Below, one piece after another: positions 37,744 through 47,338 of a stretch of DNA of 64,000 nucleotides (the stretch's first letter is position 1; the number at the start of each line of letters is the position of its first letter). Below the pieces are notes generated by a model. That model was not told the DNA's origin. It saw only the letters and a program-made list of their open reading frames with translations, and ran no database searches. Location: contig NEVA01000011.1 of the NCBI GenBank assembly GCA_002304445.1, forward strand, positions 61,978 through 125,977, written 5' to 3'. A program made the position numbers and the translations under genes. The DNA comes from Opitutia bacterium Tous-C4FEB. Lineage in GTDB: Bacteria; Verrucomicrobiota; Verrucomicrobiia; Opitutales; Opitutaceae.

Positions 37744-37777
37744 GCAGGGCGGGTCAACGGCCCTGCCCTGCATTTTT
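37744..37777. terminator. Bidirectional terminator between convergent genes
   Basis: GCAGGGC (37744-37750) pairs with GCCCTGC (37760-37766), followed by cctgcattttt. It lies between the stop of the TonB receptor (plus strand) and the stop of the oligopeptide-binding protein (minus strand). The upstream bases contain further GC-rich copies of AGGGCAAGG and CGCCCTTCC, so a larger structure is possible. Confidence 0.6.
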
Positions 37778-39404
37778 AGGGAGCGAGGTAGACGCCTTTC
37801 AGCGGGTGCAGGTCGAGCAGGTTGCCATACCAACCCTTCACCTCGGGGCGCACGAGATTGTTGCGGGTATAAAAATACACGGGCGCGAGCGGGCACTCGG
37901 CGGCGAGAATTTCCTCGCAGCGCTGGTAGAGGGCGTGACGGCGGGCTTGGTCGGCGGTCGAGCGGGCCTCGGCGATCAGCCGGTCATACTCGGCGTTTTT
38001 CCAGCCGGTCTGGTTGTTGCCGTTGTCGCTCGTCATGATGTCGAGAAACGTGCTCGGGTCGAGGTAATCGCCGACCCACGCGAAGCGGGCGATCGCGTAG
38101 TTTCCGGCGCGCATAGTGTCGCTCCAGACCTTGCCTTCCTGGTTGTAGAGCCCGATTTCGATGCCGAGATTTTTGCGCCACATTTGCTGCACGGCCTCGG
38201 CGATTTGGCGGTGGCCCTCGTTGGTGTTGAAGAGAATCTCGAGTTTCGGGAAACCTGCACCGCCGGGGAAACCGGCTTCGGCCAGCAGCTTTTGCGCGGC
38301 GGAGATGTCCTGCGGCACGCTGGAGGTTGCGGTGAAGCCGGCGATGCCGGGCGGGCAGAAGTTTCCGGCGGGGGTCTGCTTTCCTTTGGCGACGTCGCGC
38401 ACGATGCTCGTGCGGTCGATGCTCATCGCGAGGGCGCGGCGCACGCGGACATCGTTGAGCGGAGGCTTGGTGACATTGAAACGGTAGATGTAGGTCGCGA
38501 GCAGCGGGGTAGGGTTGTAGGCGGGAGATTTCTCGGCCTCGTAAACGGCGATTTTGGAGATGGGCAGCGAGCTGGTGACGTGAAGTTGGCCGGCGCGGAA
38601 GGTACGTTCCTCGGAGTCGGAGCTTTCGATGGGATAGAAGATGACCTCGCGGAGTTTCACGGCGGCGCGGTCCCAGTAGTGTTCGTTGCGCACGCCGCGG
38701 ATGAACTGATTGGGCTTCCAATCGACGAGGGTAAAGTAGCCGTTGCCGACGAGATTGCCGGGGCGCGTCCAAAGGGCGCCGCGGCGGTCGGCGCCGCCGA
38801 ATTTCTCCAGCGTGGCGCGGTGCACGGGATACCAGGCGGAGTGGCAGACCACGGCGGGCAGATAGGGTACGGGATGGTCGAGCGTAAGGACGAGGGTACG
38901 GTCGTCGTCCGCGCGGGCGCCGATGAGCGCGGGGTCGGTGATTTTACCCGTGTTGAAGGCCTCGCCGTTTTTGAGGGCGAAGAGGAACGAAGCGTATTCG
39001 GCGGCGAGCTTGGGGCTGAGCATCCGGCGGTAGGCGAAGACGAAATCGTGCGCGGTGACGGGATCGCCGTTGGACCACTTGGCGTCGGTGCGGAGGTGAA
39101 AGGTCCAGGTGAGGTTGTCGGCGGAAACCTCCCAGCGCTTGGCGACGGCGGGGACGGGCTCGCAAGTCTTGGCGTCGTATTGAGCGAGGCCCTCGAAGAA
39201 GGCCATGACGAGGTTGAACGTCTGTTGGCTATCGGTGATATGCGGGTCGAGATCGTTGGGCTCGGAGAGATTGCCAAGGTGGAGGATCTGGTCGCGGTTG
39301 CCGGCGACGACGTTGGACTCGCGCTTGGCGCAACCAACGAAGACGACCGGCAAGGCAAGCACGACCAGGGCGAGACGGCGCAGGATGGGGCGGAGAGACG
39401 GCAT
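37776..39404 (-). CDS. Oligopeptide ABC transporter substrate-binding lipoprotein (SBP_bac_5)
   Basis: 542 residues from the ATG at 39404. A lipoprotein signal is clear (LALVVLALPVVFVGC, Cys at about residue 24). Family marks are the GNLSEPNDLDPH opening, EGLAQYDAKTCEPVPAVAKRW, WTFHLRTDAKWSNGDPVTAHD and a C-terminal LAPVYFYTRNN. It matches OppA-type periplasmic binding proteins that deliver peptides, including murein tripeptide, to an ABC importer. No permease or ATPase gene is next to it, so it is an orphan that must use a transporter encoded elsewhere. It diverges from the ROK gene across 97 bases. Confidence 0.92.
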   Translation of the reverse strand: MPSLRPILRRLALVVLALPVVFVGCAKRESNVVAGNRDQILHLGNLSEPNDLDPHITDSQQTFNLVMAFFEGLAQYDAKTCEPVPAVAKRWEVSADNLTWTFHLRTDAKWSNGDPVTAHDFVFAYRRMLSPKLAAEYASFLFALKNGEAFNTGKITDPALIGARADDDRTLVLTLDHPVPYLPAVVCHSAWYPVHRATLEKFGGADRRGALWTRPGNLVGNGYFTLVDWKPNQFIRGVRNEHYWDRAAVKLREVIFYPIESSDSEERTFRAGQLHVTSSLPISKIAVYEAEKSPAYNPTPLLATYIYRFNVTKPPLNDVRVRRALAMSIDRTSIVRDVAKGKQTPAGNFCPPGIAGFTATSSVPQDISAAQKLLAEAGFPGGAGFPKLEILFNTNEGHRQIAEAVQQMWRKNLGIEIGLYNQEGKVWSDTMRAGNYAIARFAWVGDYLDPSTFLDIMTSDNGNNQTGWKNAEYDRLIAEARSTADQARRHALYQRCEEILAAECPLAPVYFYTRNNLVRPEVKGWYGNLLDLHPLKGVYLAP

Positions 39405-39501
39405 GAGAAAAGGTGGGCGCAGAGGAAAGAGGCTTGCGAGCGTGAACCCGGCCTTCAAAGCACGGGGCGTCACTGGCGACAACCCCAACCCAATCCAACT
39501 C

Positions 39502-40431
39502 ATGACGAATATAATCGGCGTCGATATCGGCGGCACCAAGTGCGCGGTGTGTGTGCCCGAGGGCGAAGGACGGGTGCGGGAAGCGGCGCGGTGGGCGACG
39601 TCGGATGTGCAGGGTACGCTGGCGCGGATTTATGCGGAAGTCGCCGCTCTGCGGCCGACGGCGGAGACGGTTTTCGGCGTGTCTTGCGGCGGGCCGCTCG
39701 ATGCGACGCGCGGCGTAATTTTGTCGCCGCCGAATCTGCCGGGCTGGGACCGGATCGCGATCTGCGCGGAGCTGACGGCGCGGTTTGGCGGGCGGGCGTA
39801 TTTGATGAACGATGCGAACGCGTGCGCCCTGGCCGAGTGGCAGTTTGGCGCGGGGCGGGGTTGCCGCAGCATGGTGTTTCTGACGATGGGGACCGGCATG
39901 GGCGCGGGCCTGATCCTCGACGGGCGGCTCTATGAAGGCGCCTGCGGCAACGCGGGTGAGGTCGGGCACGTGCGGCTCGCGGCGGAGGGGCCGGTGGGGT
40001 TTGGCAAGGCGGGATCGTTTGAAGGCTTTTGCTCGGGCGGGGGAATCGCGCAAATCGCGCGGCAACGGGTGGCGGAATCCAGCGGCGCGAGCGTGCTGAA
40101 AACGATCGCGCCGGAGAAACTCACGGCGCGGGTGGTCGGCGAAGCGGCGGCGGCGGGGGACGCGCTGGCGTTGGCGCTGTGGCATGAAGTCGGCACGAAA
40201 CTTGGCGAGGCCCTGGCTCTCATCGTCGATGTGTTGAATCCCGAGCGGATTGTGATCGGGAGCATTTATGCGCGCTGCGAGCGGTGGATCGCTCCGGCGA
40301 TGCAGGTGGCGCTCGCGCGCGAGGCCTTGGCCGAAAGTGTGCGCGGGTGTGAAGTCAGGCCGGCAGAACTCGGCGACGAGATCGGCAGCTACGCCGCGGT
40401 GGCCACTGCGCGGTACCACGCTCGCGCTTGA
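39502..40431 (+). CDS. ROK-family sugar kinase
   Basis: 309 residues from the ATG at 39502. ATP-binding DIGGTK is at residues 7-12; the second phosphate loop is MGTGMGAGLILDGRLYEG and the catalytic/zinc-proximal region is GNAGEVGHVRLA. The usual CxCGxxGCxE zinc motif is missing: the site reads FGKAGSFEGFCSGGGIAQ, a variant seen in a known subgroup. Sugar specificity cannot be told; glucose, fructose or N-acetyl-sugars are typical. It is convergent with plsC, three bases away. Confidence 0.88.
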   Translation: MTNIIGVDIGGTKCAVCVPEGEGRVREAARWATSDVQGTLARIYAEVAALRPTAETVFGVSCGGPLDATRGVILSPPNLPGWDRIAICAELTARFGGRAYLMNDANACALAEWQFGAGRGCRSMVFLTMGTGMGAGLILDGRLYEGACGNAGEVGHVRLAAEGPVGFGKAGSFEGFCSGGGIAQIARQRVAESSGASVLKTIAPEKLTARVVGEAAAAGDALALALWHEVGTKLGEALALIVDVLNPERIVIGSIYARCERWIAPAMQVALAREALAESVRGCEVRPAELGDEIGSYAAVATARYHARA

Positions 40432-40434
40432 ACG

Positions 40435-41094
40435 TCAGATCACCGTGACCGGCGGCGGCTGGAGTTTGGCGATCTCGGCCATGATGCGTTCGCTGGCGAT
40501 CTGGTAGCGCTCCTTGCTGGCGGCGGGATCGTCGTAAACGGCGGGCGGGATCGGGCGGCCGAAGACGACGGTGACCGGTGCGCCGAAGCGCAGGCGTCCG
40601 CGGCGGTCGAAGGCTTCGAAGGAGCCGAAGAGTCGAGCGGGCACGACGGGAACCTGCGTGCGGCAGGCGAATAGGCCGACGCCGGGCTTGGGCTTTTGGA
40701 GCAGACCGTCGGGCGAGCGGGTGCCCTCGGGGAACATAATGATGACGCGCTCCTGCTTGATCGCCGCGAGGACGCGCTTGATCGCGCCGACATCGGAACC
40801 GCCGTCGCGGTCCACGGGGATGACGCCGACGCGGTTGAGCCACCACGCGGGGAAGCCGGGTTTCCAGAGGGTTTTGCGGGCGAAAAAGGTGACTTGCCGC
40901 GGTATCTGCGACCCGAGGATGAACGGGTCAAGGTGGCTCGCGTGATTGGCTGCGACGAGGTGGCCGCCGGTCTTGGGCAGAAGGTTCACGCCGACGACGT
41001 CCCCGCGAAAAGAGATCTCGTGCAGCACGGCGGCGAGGTAGTGGCAAAAACCGTAAACGGGTTCCATGCCGATTTGGGGGAAGGCGCGGCTCAT
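40435..41094 (-). CDS. plsC: 1-acyl-sn-glycerol-3-phosphate acyltransferase (PlsC)
   Basis: 219 residues from the ATG at 41094, which overlaps the cmk stop (ATGA). The HX4D motif is NHASHLD, motif II-like is GVIPVDRDGG and motif III is FPEGTRS. It adds the second acyl chain in phosphatidic acid synthesis at the inner membrane face. The order aroA-cmk-plsC with overlapping ends indicates one operon. Confidence 0.93.
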   Translation of the reverse strand: MSRAFPQIGMEPVYGFCHYLAAVLHEISFRGDVVGVNLLPKTGGHLVAANHASHLDPFILGSQIPRQVTFFARKTLWKPGFPAWWLNRVGVIPVDRDGGSDVGAIKRVLAAIKQERVIIMFPEGTRSPDGLLQKPKPGVGLFACRTQVPVVPARLFGSFEAFDRRGRLRFGAPVTVVFGRPIPPAVYDDPAASKERYQIASERIMAEIAKLQPPPVTVI

Positions 41095-41753
41095 GGGGCG
41101 AGGCGGGCGGCGATGGGTGTGGCGATTTTGTCCACGACCTCGGCGAGGGTGAGGTGGGTGCCGTCGATCACGGTGGCTCCCTGCAGGCTTTCTTCGAGGC
41201 GCTGGCGGTCGAGGGTGTCGCGGCGGGCGACTTGATCGTGGAGGCCTTGTTGTTCGCGGCGGCGGGCCCGTTCCACGGGATCGGCAAAGAGGAAGAAGCG
41301 AAAATCGGCGTCGGGAAAAATCTTCGAACCGATGTCGCGGCCTTCCATCACGAGGCCGTTGAAGTCGTGGCGTCGGGCGGTGTCGGCCTGACTGCGCTGG
41401 TAGTCGAGCAGGGCCGAGCGCACTTCGGGGATCGCGGCGAAGGAGGCCACGTGGGCGGTGACCTCGGCGCTGCGAATCTCGGCGTCCGGGATCGTGTGGC
41501 CGGCGAGTTCGATCTCGGCGTTGCGGCCAGTGACCCGGGTGGTGACGGTGACGGCGGTCAAGGCGGTCTTCACGCCGGGCAGATCGGTGGGCATGACGCC
41601 GCGGCGGAGGAGTTCGGCGGTGAGCGCGCGGTAGTAGGAGCCGGTGTCGGCGTGAAGAAAATGAAACCGTTCGCTGAGGGTGCGCGAGGTGGAGGATTTG
41701 CCCGAGGCGGCGCCGCCGTCGATGGCGACGATGAGGAAGGGTGATCTGGGCAT
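41091..41753 (-). CDS. cmk: Cytidylate kinase
   Basis: 220 residues from the ATG at 41753, sharing one base with the aroA stop (TGATG). The P-loop is GGAASGKSST; DTGSYYRALT, GRDIGSKIFPDADFRFFL and the RARRREQQ lid region are family marks. It phosphorylates CMP and dCMP. A longer N-terminal extension lies inside aroA and is not needed. Confidence 0.95.
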   Translation of the reverse strand: MPRSPFLIVAIDGGAASGKSSTSRTLSERFHFLHADTGSYYRALTAELLRRGVMPTDLPGVKTALTAVTVTTRVTGRNAEIELAGHTIPDAEIRSAEVTAHVASFAAIPEVRSALLDYQRSQADTARRHDFNGLVMEGRDIGSKIFPDADFRFFLFADPVERARRREQQGLHDQVARRDTLDRQRLEESLQGATVIDGTHLTLAEVVDKIATPIAARLAP

Positions 41754-43111
41754 CAGGGAGCGAACGAATTTTGCCGGACGGTTTCCAGCAACTCGAAAAA
41801 GTGCGGGAAGGTTTTGGCACAACAGGCCGGGTCTTTGATGGTGAGCCAAGGCTGGCCGTCGCCGCGGAGATCGAGGCAGCCGAGAATGGCGAAACTCATG
41901 GCAAAGCGGTGGTCGCCGTAGGTCTCAATGGTCTCGCCGCTGCGGAGGTAGCGCGGCTGGATTTCGAGAGCGTCGGGTTTCTCGACGACATGCTGGCTGA
42001 GGCGGGTGAGCTCGCGGGCCATGCCGGCGACTCGGTCGGTTTCCTGTTTCCGCGTGTGGGCGATACCGGAAATGTTTGTGGGGCCGGCGAGCAGGGGCGA
42101 AATCGCGGCGAGGGTGAGAAACGTGTCGGAGAATTCGGAGAAATTCTGGGTGACGCCGCGTTGCATGTTCGTTTGCGAGAAGGCCGAGTCGAGGCCGCCC
42201 GATGCGGGGCGAATCGCCGCGCCGACACGGGTGAGCACCTCGGCGAAATGCGTGTCGCCCTGCAGGCCGACTCCGGGAGCGCGGAGGAAGGGCAGGTGAA
42301 GTTTGCCTCCGGTCACGATCGGCAGCGCGAGAAAATAGCTGGCGGCGGTGGCGTCGGGCTCGATGGCGAAGCGGGCGGGCGGTTGGTAGCGGCCCGGGTT
42401 GAGGACGAACGTGTCGGGTTCGGCCTGCGGGCCGACTTCGTAGCCAAATTCCGCCATGAGGCGCGTGGTCATGGCGATGAACGGCCGGCGCACCTCGGCG
42501 GTGAGCGCGATGGCGACCGGTCCGGCGGCGAGCGGCGCGACCATGAGGAGGGCGGAGAGGAGTTGGCTGCTCTCGCTGGCATCGATGCTCACGGCGCCGC
42601 CGCGCAGACCCTGGGCGTGGATCTCGATGGGAAAATAGCCCTCGTCGCCGAGGCAGCGGATGTCGGCGCCGAGCGAGCGCAGCGCTTCGATCAGGGCGCG
42701 CATGGGGCGCTTGCGCATCTGAGGCACGCCGTCGAGGCGGTAGACTCCGCGGGGGGCGGCGGCGCAAAGCGCGGTGAGAAAACGGGCGGCGGTGCCTGCG
42801 AGGCCGACGAAGAGCTCGACGGGGGCGGCATTGGCATGAGCGGCGTCGGCCGGAAAGGCCCGAGCTTGGTCGGCGACGCGGACGGTGAGGGCGGCTTCGT
42901 CGGCGGTGACGGTGAAGCCGAGTCTGCGTAACGCATCGGCCATGAGGCGGGTGTCCTCGCTAAACAGCGCGCCGGTGAGCGTAACGGGCGTGGCGCCGAG
43001 GGCCGCGAGCAAGAGGGCGCGGTTGGTCAGGCTCTTTGAACCGGGCACGATGACCTCACCGCGGACGGGCCGGGTGAACGGTGTGATAGGTAACAGTTCG
43101 GGCAGTGGCAT
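41753..43111 (-). CDS. aroA: 3-phosphoshikimate 1-carboxyvinyltransferase (EPSP synthase)
   Basis: 452 residues from the ATG at 43111 (MPLPELLPITPF). PGSKSLTNRALLLAAL is the shikimate-3-phosphate/PEP-binding start. GLAGTAARFLTAL stands where other EPSP synthases read GNAGT(A/T), with Leu replacing Asn. DGVPQMRKRPM, DASESSQLLSALL, DATAASYFLA and the C-terminal YGDHRFAMSFAILG complete the pattern. It is the sixth step of the shikimate pathway. Confidence 0.94.
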   Translation of the reverse strand: MPLPELLPITPFTRPVRGEVIVPGSKSLTNRALLLAALGATPVTLTGALFSEDTRLMADALRRLGFTVTADEAALTVRVADQARAFPADAAHANAAPVELFVGLAGTAARFLTALCAAAPRGVYRLDGVPQMRKRPMRALIEALRSLGADIRCLGDEGYFPIEIHAQGLRGGAVSIDASESSQLLSALLMVAPLAAGPVAIALTAEVRRPFIAMTTRLMAEFGYEVGPQAEPDTFVLNPGRYQPPARFAIEPDATAASYFLALPIVTGGKLHLPFLRAPGVGLQGDTHFAEVLTRVGAAIRPASGGLDSAFSQTNMQRGVTQNFSEFSDTFLTLAAISPLLAGPTNISGIAHTRKQETDRVAGMARELTRLSQHVVEKPDALEIQPRYLRSGETIETYGDHRFAMSFAILGCLDLRGDGQPWLTIKDPACCAKTFPHFFELLETVRQNSFAP

Positions 43112-43239
43112 TCGGGATGGAGACCGGAGATGGGAGGGGGAAGCGGGTGCGACGCCAAGGGGTTTTTGTGGGGGGCCGAGAGCGGTGCGGGCGGGGTGAC
43201 CGTGCCACGACTCGATCCGGCGCTCGCCGTGAGGAGCGA

Positions 43240-43536
43240 TCAAGGCCCGATCTTTAGAATGCGGTCGTTGTAGCTGTCGGTGATGTAAAGTGTGCCATCG
43301 CGGTGGACGGTGACGCCGTGGGGGCGGGCGAGTTCGGCTTGATCCGGCGGACCATCAAGGCCGGCGGCGCCCTTTTTGCCGGTGCCGGCGACGCGGAGAA
43401 TTTTCCCGGTGGCGGGCACGTAGCGGCGGATGAGGTTGTTCTCGGCGTCGGCGATGAGGACGATTTTGGCGGCGTGAAGGGACGTCGCGAAGGCAAGAAC
43501 AACGGCGACGGCGAGAACGAGAGTCGAGCGGGGCAT
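43240..43536 (-). CDS. Short exported NHL-repeat protein, probably truncated
   Basis: 98 residues from the ATG at 43536. A signal peptide (STLVLAVAVVLAFATSLHA) is followed by two partial NHL units: VLIADAENNLIRRYVPATGKI and LARPHGVTVHRDGTLYITDS. NHL propellers need about six units, and in this phylum the usual exported NHL proteins are several hundred residues, so this looks like the N-terminal remnant of a larger gene. An upstream in-frame stretch to 43728 has no obvious function. Confidence 0.6.
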   Translation of the reverse strand: MPRSTLVLAVAVVLAFATSLHAAKIVLIADAENNLIRRYVPATGKILRVAGTGKKGAAGLDGPPDQAELARPHGVTVHRDGTLYITDSYNDRILKIGP

Positions 43537-43856
43537 GGGGAAAAATTGGGTGGAAAATAGTGGATTGCGGCCGAGCGAGGCCCAGCTCTCGCGAGGCTGG
43601 CGAAGGAGGTCGCGGAGATTGGCCAAGGAGAGTTTCGCGGCGGCGGCCTCGCTGGGTCCGAAGACGTCGACGAGGAGGAATTTGGGACTGGCAACGATGG
43701 GGATGCGATTGAGGAATCGGGTAGGCATCGGAGTGGATTAGGCAGGCGCTGCCCGAGGGCGGGGCGTTTGCATTCCGGCCACGGCACGCCTACCGGATCG
43801 TTGTTTTGTCGGGCCGAGATTGCGACTGGCTGGGCCCGCGGGGCGGCGCTCGTCCG

Positions 43857-46800
43857 CTAGTTCATCGGGTGCTCTTTAAGCAATTCTTCCGTGGTGTAGA
43901 GCATCATGCGTCCGGGATTTTTAGCGCGGACCTTTTCGACCTCTTCGGCTTTGATAGGAGCGGCTTCGTTGCCAAAACTGTTGCGCACGAAGGTGAGCAC
44001 GGCCGCGACTTCCACGTCGTTCAACATGCCGCCGAAGGGCGTCATCGGCACCTGACCGTCGTATTTTTTACCGTTAACCTCGAGCGGTCCCATCAAGCCG
44101 TAAAGCGTGAGTTTGATCAGTCGCTCGGAGTCCTCGGTGACCCAAGGATTCTTAGTTAATGGAGGGAACGCGGGGTCGAGGCCTTTGCCGTCCGCCTGAT
44201 GACAAGTGACGCAGTGGCCCTCGCGCAGGTAGATCTGTTGGCCGGCGAGGTATTGCTCCTGACCGGCGGTGTTGAGGTAGAGCGGGGCGGTGCGTTGCGC
44301 GTGTTCGGGCTTCTCGGCTTCCGTGATGCCGGTGAGGCGGTTGGAGGCAGTCTTCACGACCTCTTTGCTCCAACGGTCGAGCGGTTGGGCCGAACTGATG
44401 GCCACGATGTTTTTCGCCGCAGGCACATCTGGTAACCAAGACGCCGCGACCACGGCCTCGAGACGCACACGGCCCTGCTCATCGGCCGCGGCCTTCTCCA
44501 GCAAAGCGGCGTGGTCCGCGATGCGGTGGGTGTTGTAGCGCAACACGCGGACGGCCGCCGCGCGGGCGCGGAAATCGGACGACGCCAGCAACTCGCGCAG
44601 CAAAAGCTCGTCTACGGCGTTCATGCCCCAAGTAACCCAGAGCGCTTCGAGTTTTGCATGGATGTCAGTTTGGGCAGAGGCCCACTTTTTCACGGCGGGT
44701 AGGACTTCGGAAACGGGGTGATTGCGGATTTCGCGGCGAGTGCGATAGCGGGTGCGGCTCTCGGGTTCTTTCAGATTCTCGAGCAAGGTGGCCAGCGGGG
44801 CTCCGGCGATTTGCGCCGGCGTCACCAAGGGCCGTCCGGGATAGGTGATGCGGTAGATGCGGCCGTGGTTCTTGTCGCGCATGGGATCGCGCGCGTTGTG
44901 CTGCATGTGTCCGATGAGAATATTGTGCCAGTCGATCACGTAGAGGGAGCCGTCGGGCGCGAATTCAAGGTCGACCGGCCGGAAATTGCGGTCGGTGCTG
45001 GTGAGCAAGTCGTGACGGAACGTGGTCTTCCAACCGGTGCCGTCATCCTCGATCTGGTGTTGTTTGATGCCGAGGAAGCCGATCGCGTTGCCGAGGATGA
45101 TGTCGCCTTGGACCTCGTCGGGGAAATGGCGGGAGGAGATGATTTCGAGTCCAGACGTGGGACGCACTTTCTCGGCCGCAGGAATGAGGTCGATGGTCGC
45201 CGGCGTCTTGCTCCCGAACGTGGGCTTCACCTGCATGGGCAGGGCCCAGTTCATCTGCGTGCCCGAGGTGAAGAGGAAGAAATCCTGCCCCCATCGGTCG
45301 AAGACGTAGCCCCAAGGATTGGGGATGTTCATCTGGATCGTGCGCTCGAGCATCCCGCGCTGCGGGCTGTAGCGGAAGAAGCCGCCGTCGACGCAGCGCA
45401 CGGGGCCGTAAGGTGTCTCGACATTGCTGTGCAGAAATACGCCCTCGCAGAGCATGAACGCACCGCTGGGGTCGGCGGTGTAAGCGCTGATGGCGTGGTG
45501 CGTGTCATGCGTATCGAAACCGCCGAGGATGATCTCCTGGCGGTCGGCTTTGTCATCGCCGTCGGTATCGCGGAGGAGGACGAGATTTGGTTCTTGGGAG
45601 AGGTAGACTCCCTCGGGGGCGAATTCGAAACCGATGGGCAGATAGAGATTGTCGGCAAAGACGGTTTCTTTGTCGGCCTTCCCGTCGCCATCGGTGTCTT
45701 CGTAAATCAGGAGCTTGTCGTTGGGCAAAGCGTCGCCGGGGCGATAGGCGGGATAGGCCGGCATCGCTGCGACCCAAAGACGGCCCCGGTTGTCGAACGA
45801 AAGTTGCATCGGGTTGGCGAGATTGGGGAATTCCTTTTCGCTCGCGAAAAGCTCGACCTTGTAACCCGGAGGAACGGTGAGCCCGGCGACGCTTTCGTCG
45901 GCCGGGAGGATTTGGGTGGTGCCGTTTTTGATGCTGGGCGCGTAGTTCGTGGGCACGGGCGGCAGGACGTGCGTGGTGCTGTCGTCGATGACGAGATCGG
46001 TCTTGCGACCCGCGGCGACCTCGTGGATCGCCGTGTCGCGCAACGCGGTCATCTCGCGGTTTTTTTTGACCTCGTCGGGATAATTCTGCGGGCCGTAGGG
46101 GCCGTAGCGCCGGCCATAGGCATGGACGCCGTTAACGAGGTTGTAGTCGTTGTTCCAGAAGTAGTCTTTCTGCGTCACCGCCCGATGCACGAGCGCGGGA
46201 TCGGTTTTCGAGACGCGCGGTTGCTCGCCGTAGAGGCCGGTCGCAAGCAGCTTGGCGACGTGTTTGTAGCCTTCGTCGTTGGGGATGAAGCCGCCCGTGG
46301 TGAGGGGCTCGCGGGCGTCCTTGTAGAGCGCCAGCATCGGGTTGAAGAGATCGATGAAGGTGAGGCCGTGTTTTTGCGCGACGGAGAGAATGGCTTTGGT
46401 GTAAAGCGCGAGGTTGAGGTTTTCCTTTACCCCGTCGGGCAGATCCCGCTTCGCGGATTGGTTTTCGTAGGCGATCGGCGACACGAGCACGACGCGGGGT
46501 GCCGTTTGGCCGTTGTAGGCTTTGCTCAACGTGTGCTGCACCCAGGCTTCCAACTCGGCTTCGAAATTGGCGACCTTGGCCGGCCCGTCGAACGATTCGT
46601 TGTAACCGAAAAAGGCGACAAGGGTGTCGGTTTTGAGGTGCGTGAGCCATTGGTCGGGGGTCGGGAAGAAACCCTCGCCCCGGTGAATTTTGAGTCCGGG
46701 GTGGAATTTTTCGGCACCGGGAAACGCCCACTGGGAAGCCCTTGATGGATGCGGCCGAAACCCGGGGGTGTCGCCCACGTGACCCATGTTGCGGAAGAAC

Positions 46801-47171
46801 AACGCATGTTCAGGGTAGCGGAGGGCGAGTTCGGTTTCGATGCGGTGATAGTAAACATCGCGCTCGGCGAGCCCGTTTCCGATGAGCACGATCCGTTCGC
46901 CTTTTTCCGGAGGTGCGACGACTTGCGGGCGACGGGTGGTGGCCGAGCCGGGTTCGGCTTTAAAGGCGTGGGGCGCGTCGTAGATTTTTGGCGGTTGCTT
47001 GTCGGCTGGGGCCTTCTTCGCGGCGGGCTTGTCCGAGCCTTCAGGTTGTTTTGCGGGTTGATTTTGACCGGTATCGGCAGCGACTTCCTGGACGAGCGGA
47101 GGGGCGGCGTGGATCGACGCGGACAACGCCAAGGCAGCGACAACGAGCAGGGAAATTTTTGGGATGGTCAT
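43857..47171 (-). CDS. PVC-type exported haem protein with SGNH-hydrolase-like N-terminal domain
   Basis: 1104 residues from the ATG at 47171 (signal peptide ISLLVVAALALSASIHA). After a Lys/Pro/Ala-rich linker, residues about 90-310 are an SGNH/GDSL-like domain. Block I reads IGNGLAER instead of GDSx, so the usual nucleophile Ser is missing; FFGYNESFDG and the late NDEGYKHVA correspond to later blocks. Next come a six-bladed dehydrogenase-like propeller (DTDGDGKADK, DTDGDDKADR loops), HEAT-like helices, and a cytochrome c domain with CVTCH near residue 987 and QVPMTPFGG as probable axial Met site. It diverges from cimA. Function is unproven; the architecture is widespread in Verrucomicrobia and Planctomycetes. 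Confidence 0.9.
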   Translation of the reverse strand: MTIPKISLLVVAALALSASIHAAPPLVQEVAADTGQNQPAKQPEGSDKPAAKKAPADKQPPKIYDAPHAFKAEPGSATTRRPQVVAPPEKGERIVLIGNGLAERDVYYHRIETELALRYPEHALFFRNMGHVGDTPGFRPHPSRASQWAFPGAEKFHPGLKIHRGEGFFPTPDQWLTHLKTDTLVAFFGYNESFDGPAKVANFEAELEAWVQHTLSKAYNGQTAPRVVLVSPIAYENQSAKRDLPDGVKENLNLALYTKAILSVAQKHGLTFIDLFNPMLALYKDAREPLTTGGFIPNDEGYKHVAKLLATGLYGEQPRVSKTDPALVHRAVTQKDYFWNNDYNLVNGVHAYGRRYGPYGPQNYPDEVKKNREMTALRDTAIHEVAAGRKTDLVIDDSTTHVLPPVPTNYAPSIKNGTTQILPADESVAGLTVPPGYKVELFASEKEFPNLANPMQLSFDNRGRLWVAAMPAYPAYRPGDALPNDKLLIYEDTDGDGKADKETVFADNLYLPIGFEFAPEGVYLSQEPNLVLLRDTDGDDKADRQEIILGGFDTHDTHHAISAYTADPSGAFMLCEGVFLHSNVETPYGPVRCVDGGFFRYSPQRGMLERTIQMNIPNPWGYVFDRWGQDFFLFTSGTQMNWALPMQVKPTFGSKTPATIDLIPAAEKVRPTSGLEIISSRHFPDEVQGDIILGNAIGFLGIKQHQIEDDGTGWKTTFRHDLLTSTDRNFRPVDLEFAPDGSLYVIDWHNILIGHMQHNARDPMRDKNHGRIYRITYPGRPLVTPAQIAGAPLATLLENLKEPESRTRYRTRREIRNHPVSEVLPAVKKWASAQTDIHAKLEALWVTWGMNAVDELLLRELLASSDFRARAAAVRVLRYNTHRIADHAALLEKAAADEQGRVRLEAVVAASWLPDVPAAKNIVAISSAQPLDRWSKEVVKTASNRLTGITEAEKPEHAQRTAPLYLNTAGQEQYLAGQQIYLREGHCVTCHQADGKGLDPAFPPLTKNPWVTEDSERLIKLTLYGLMGPLEVNGKKYDGQVPMTPFGGMLNDVEVAAVLTFVRNSFGNEAAPIKAEEVEKVRAKNPGRMMLYTTEELLKEHPMN

Positions 47172-47338
47172 AAGGGGGTGAAACAACGTTCCAAACCTTA
47201 CGACGGTAAAGTGAGACGAGAGAAGCCTGAATCCATCACGGTTCGGAGAGCGGTGAGGTGCGGGAATTTACCGGCGCACCCAAGTCGGCAAAAGCTCCCT
47301 TGCCAGGGTGGGCGCGACTCGCAACGTGGCGGGTTCTT

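Noticed and set aside
43537..43728. N-terminal extension of the NHL fragment
   Set aside because: The signal peptide begins at the ATG at 43536, and the upstream in-frame text is not exported-protein-like.
44718..46745. Long plus-strand frame opposite the second PVC-type gene
   Set aside because: Same antisense effect; the minus strand has an intact multidomain protein and this frame has no family similarity.
47172..47338. Riboswitch or leader between the second PVC gene and cimA
   Set aside because: No recognisable riboswitch core or T-box pattern; the 167 bases appear to be an ordinary divergent promoter region.
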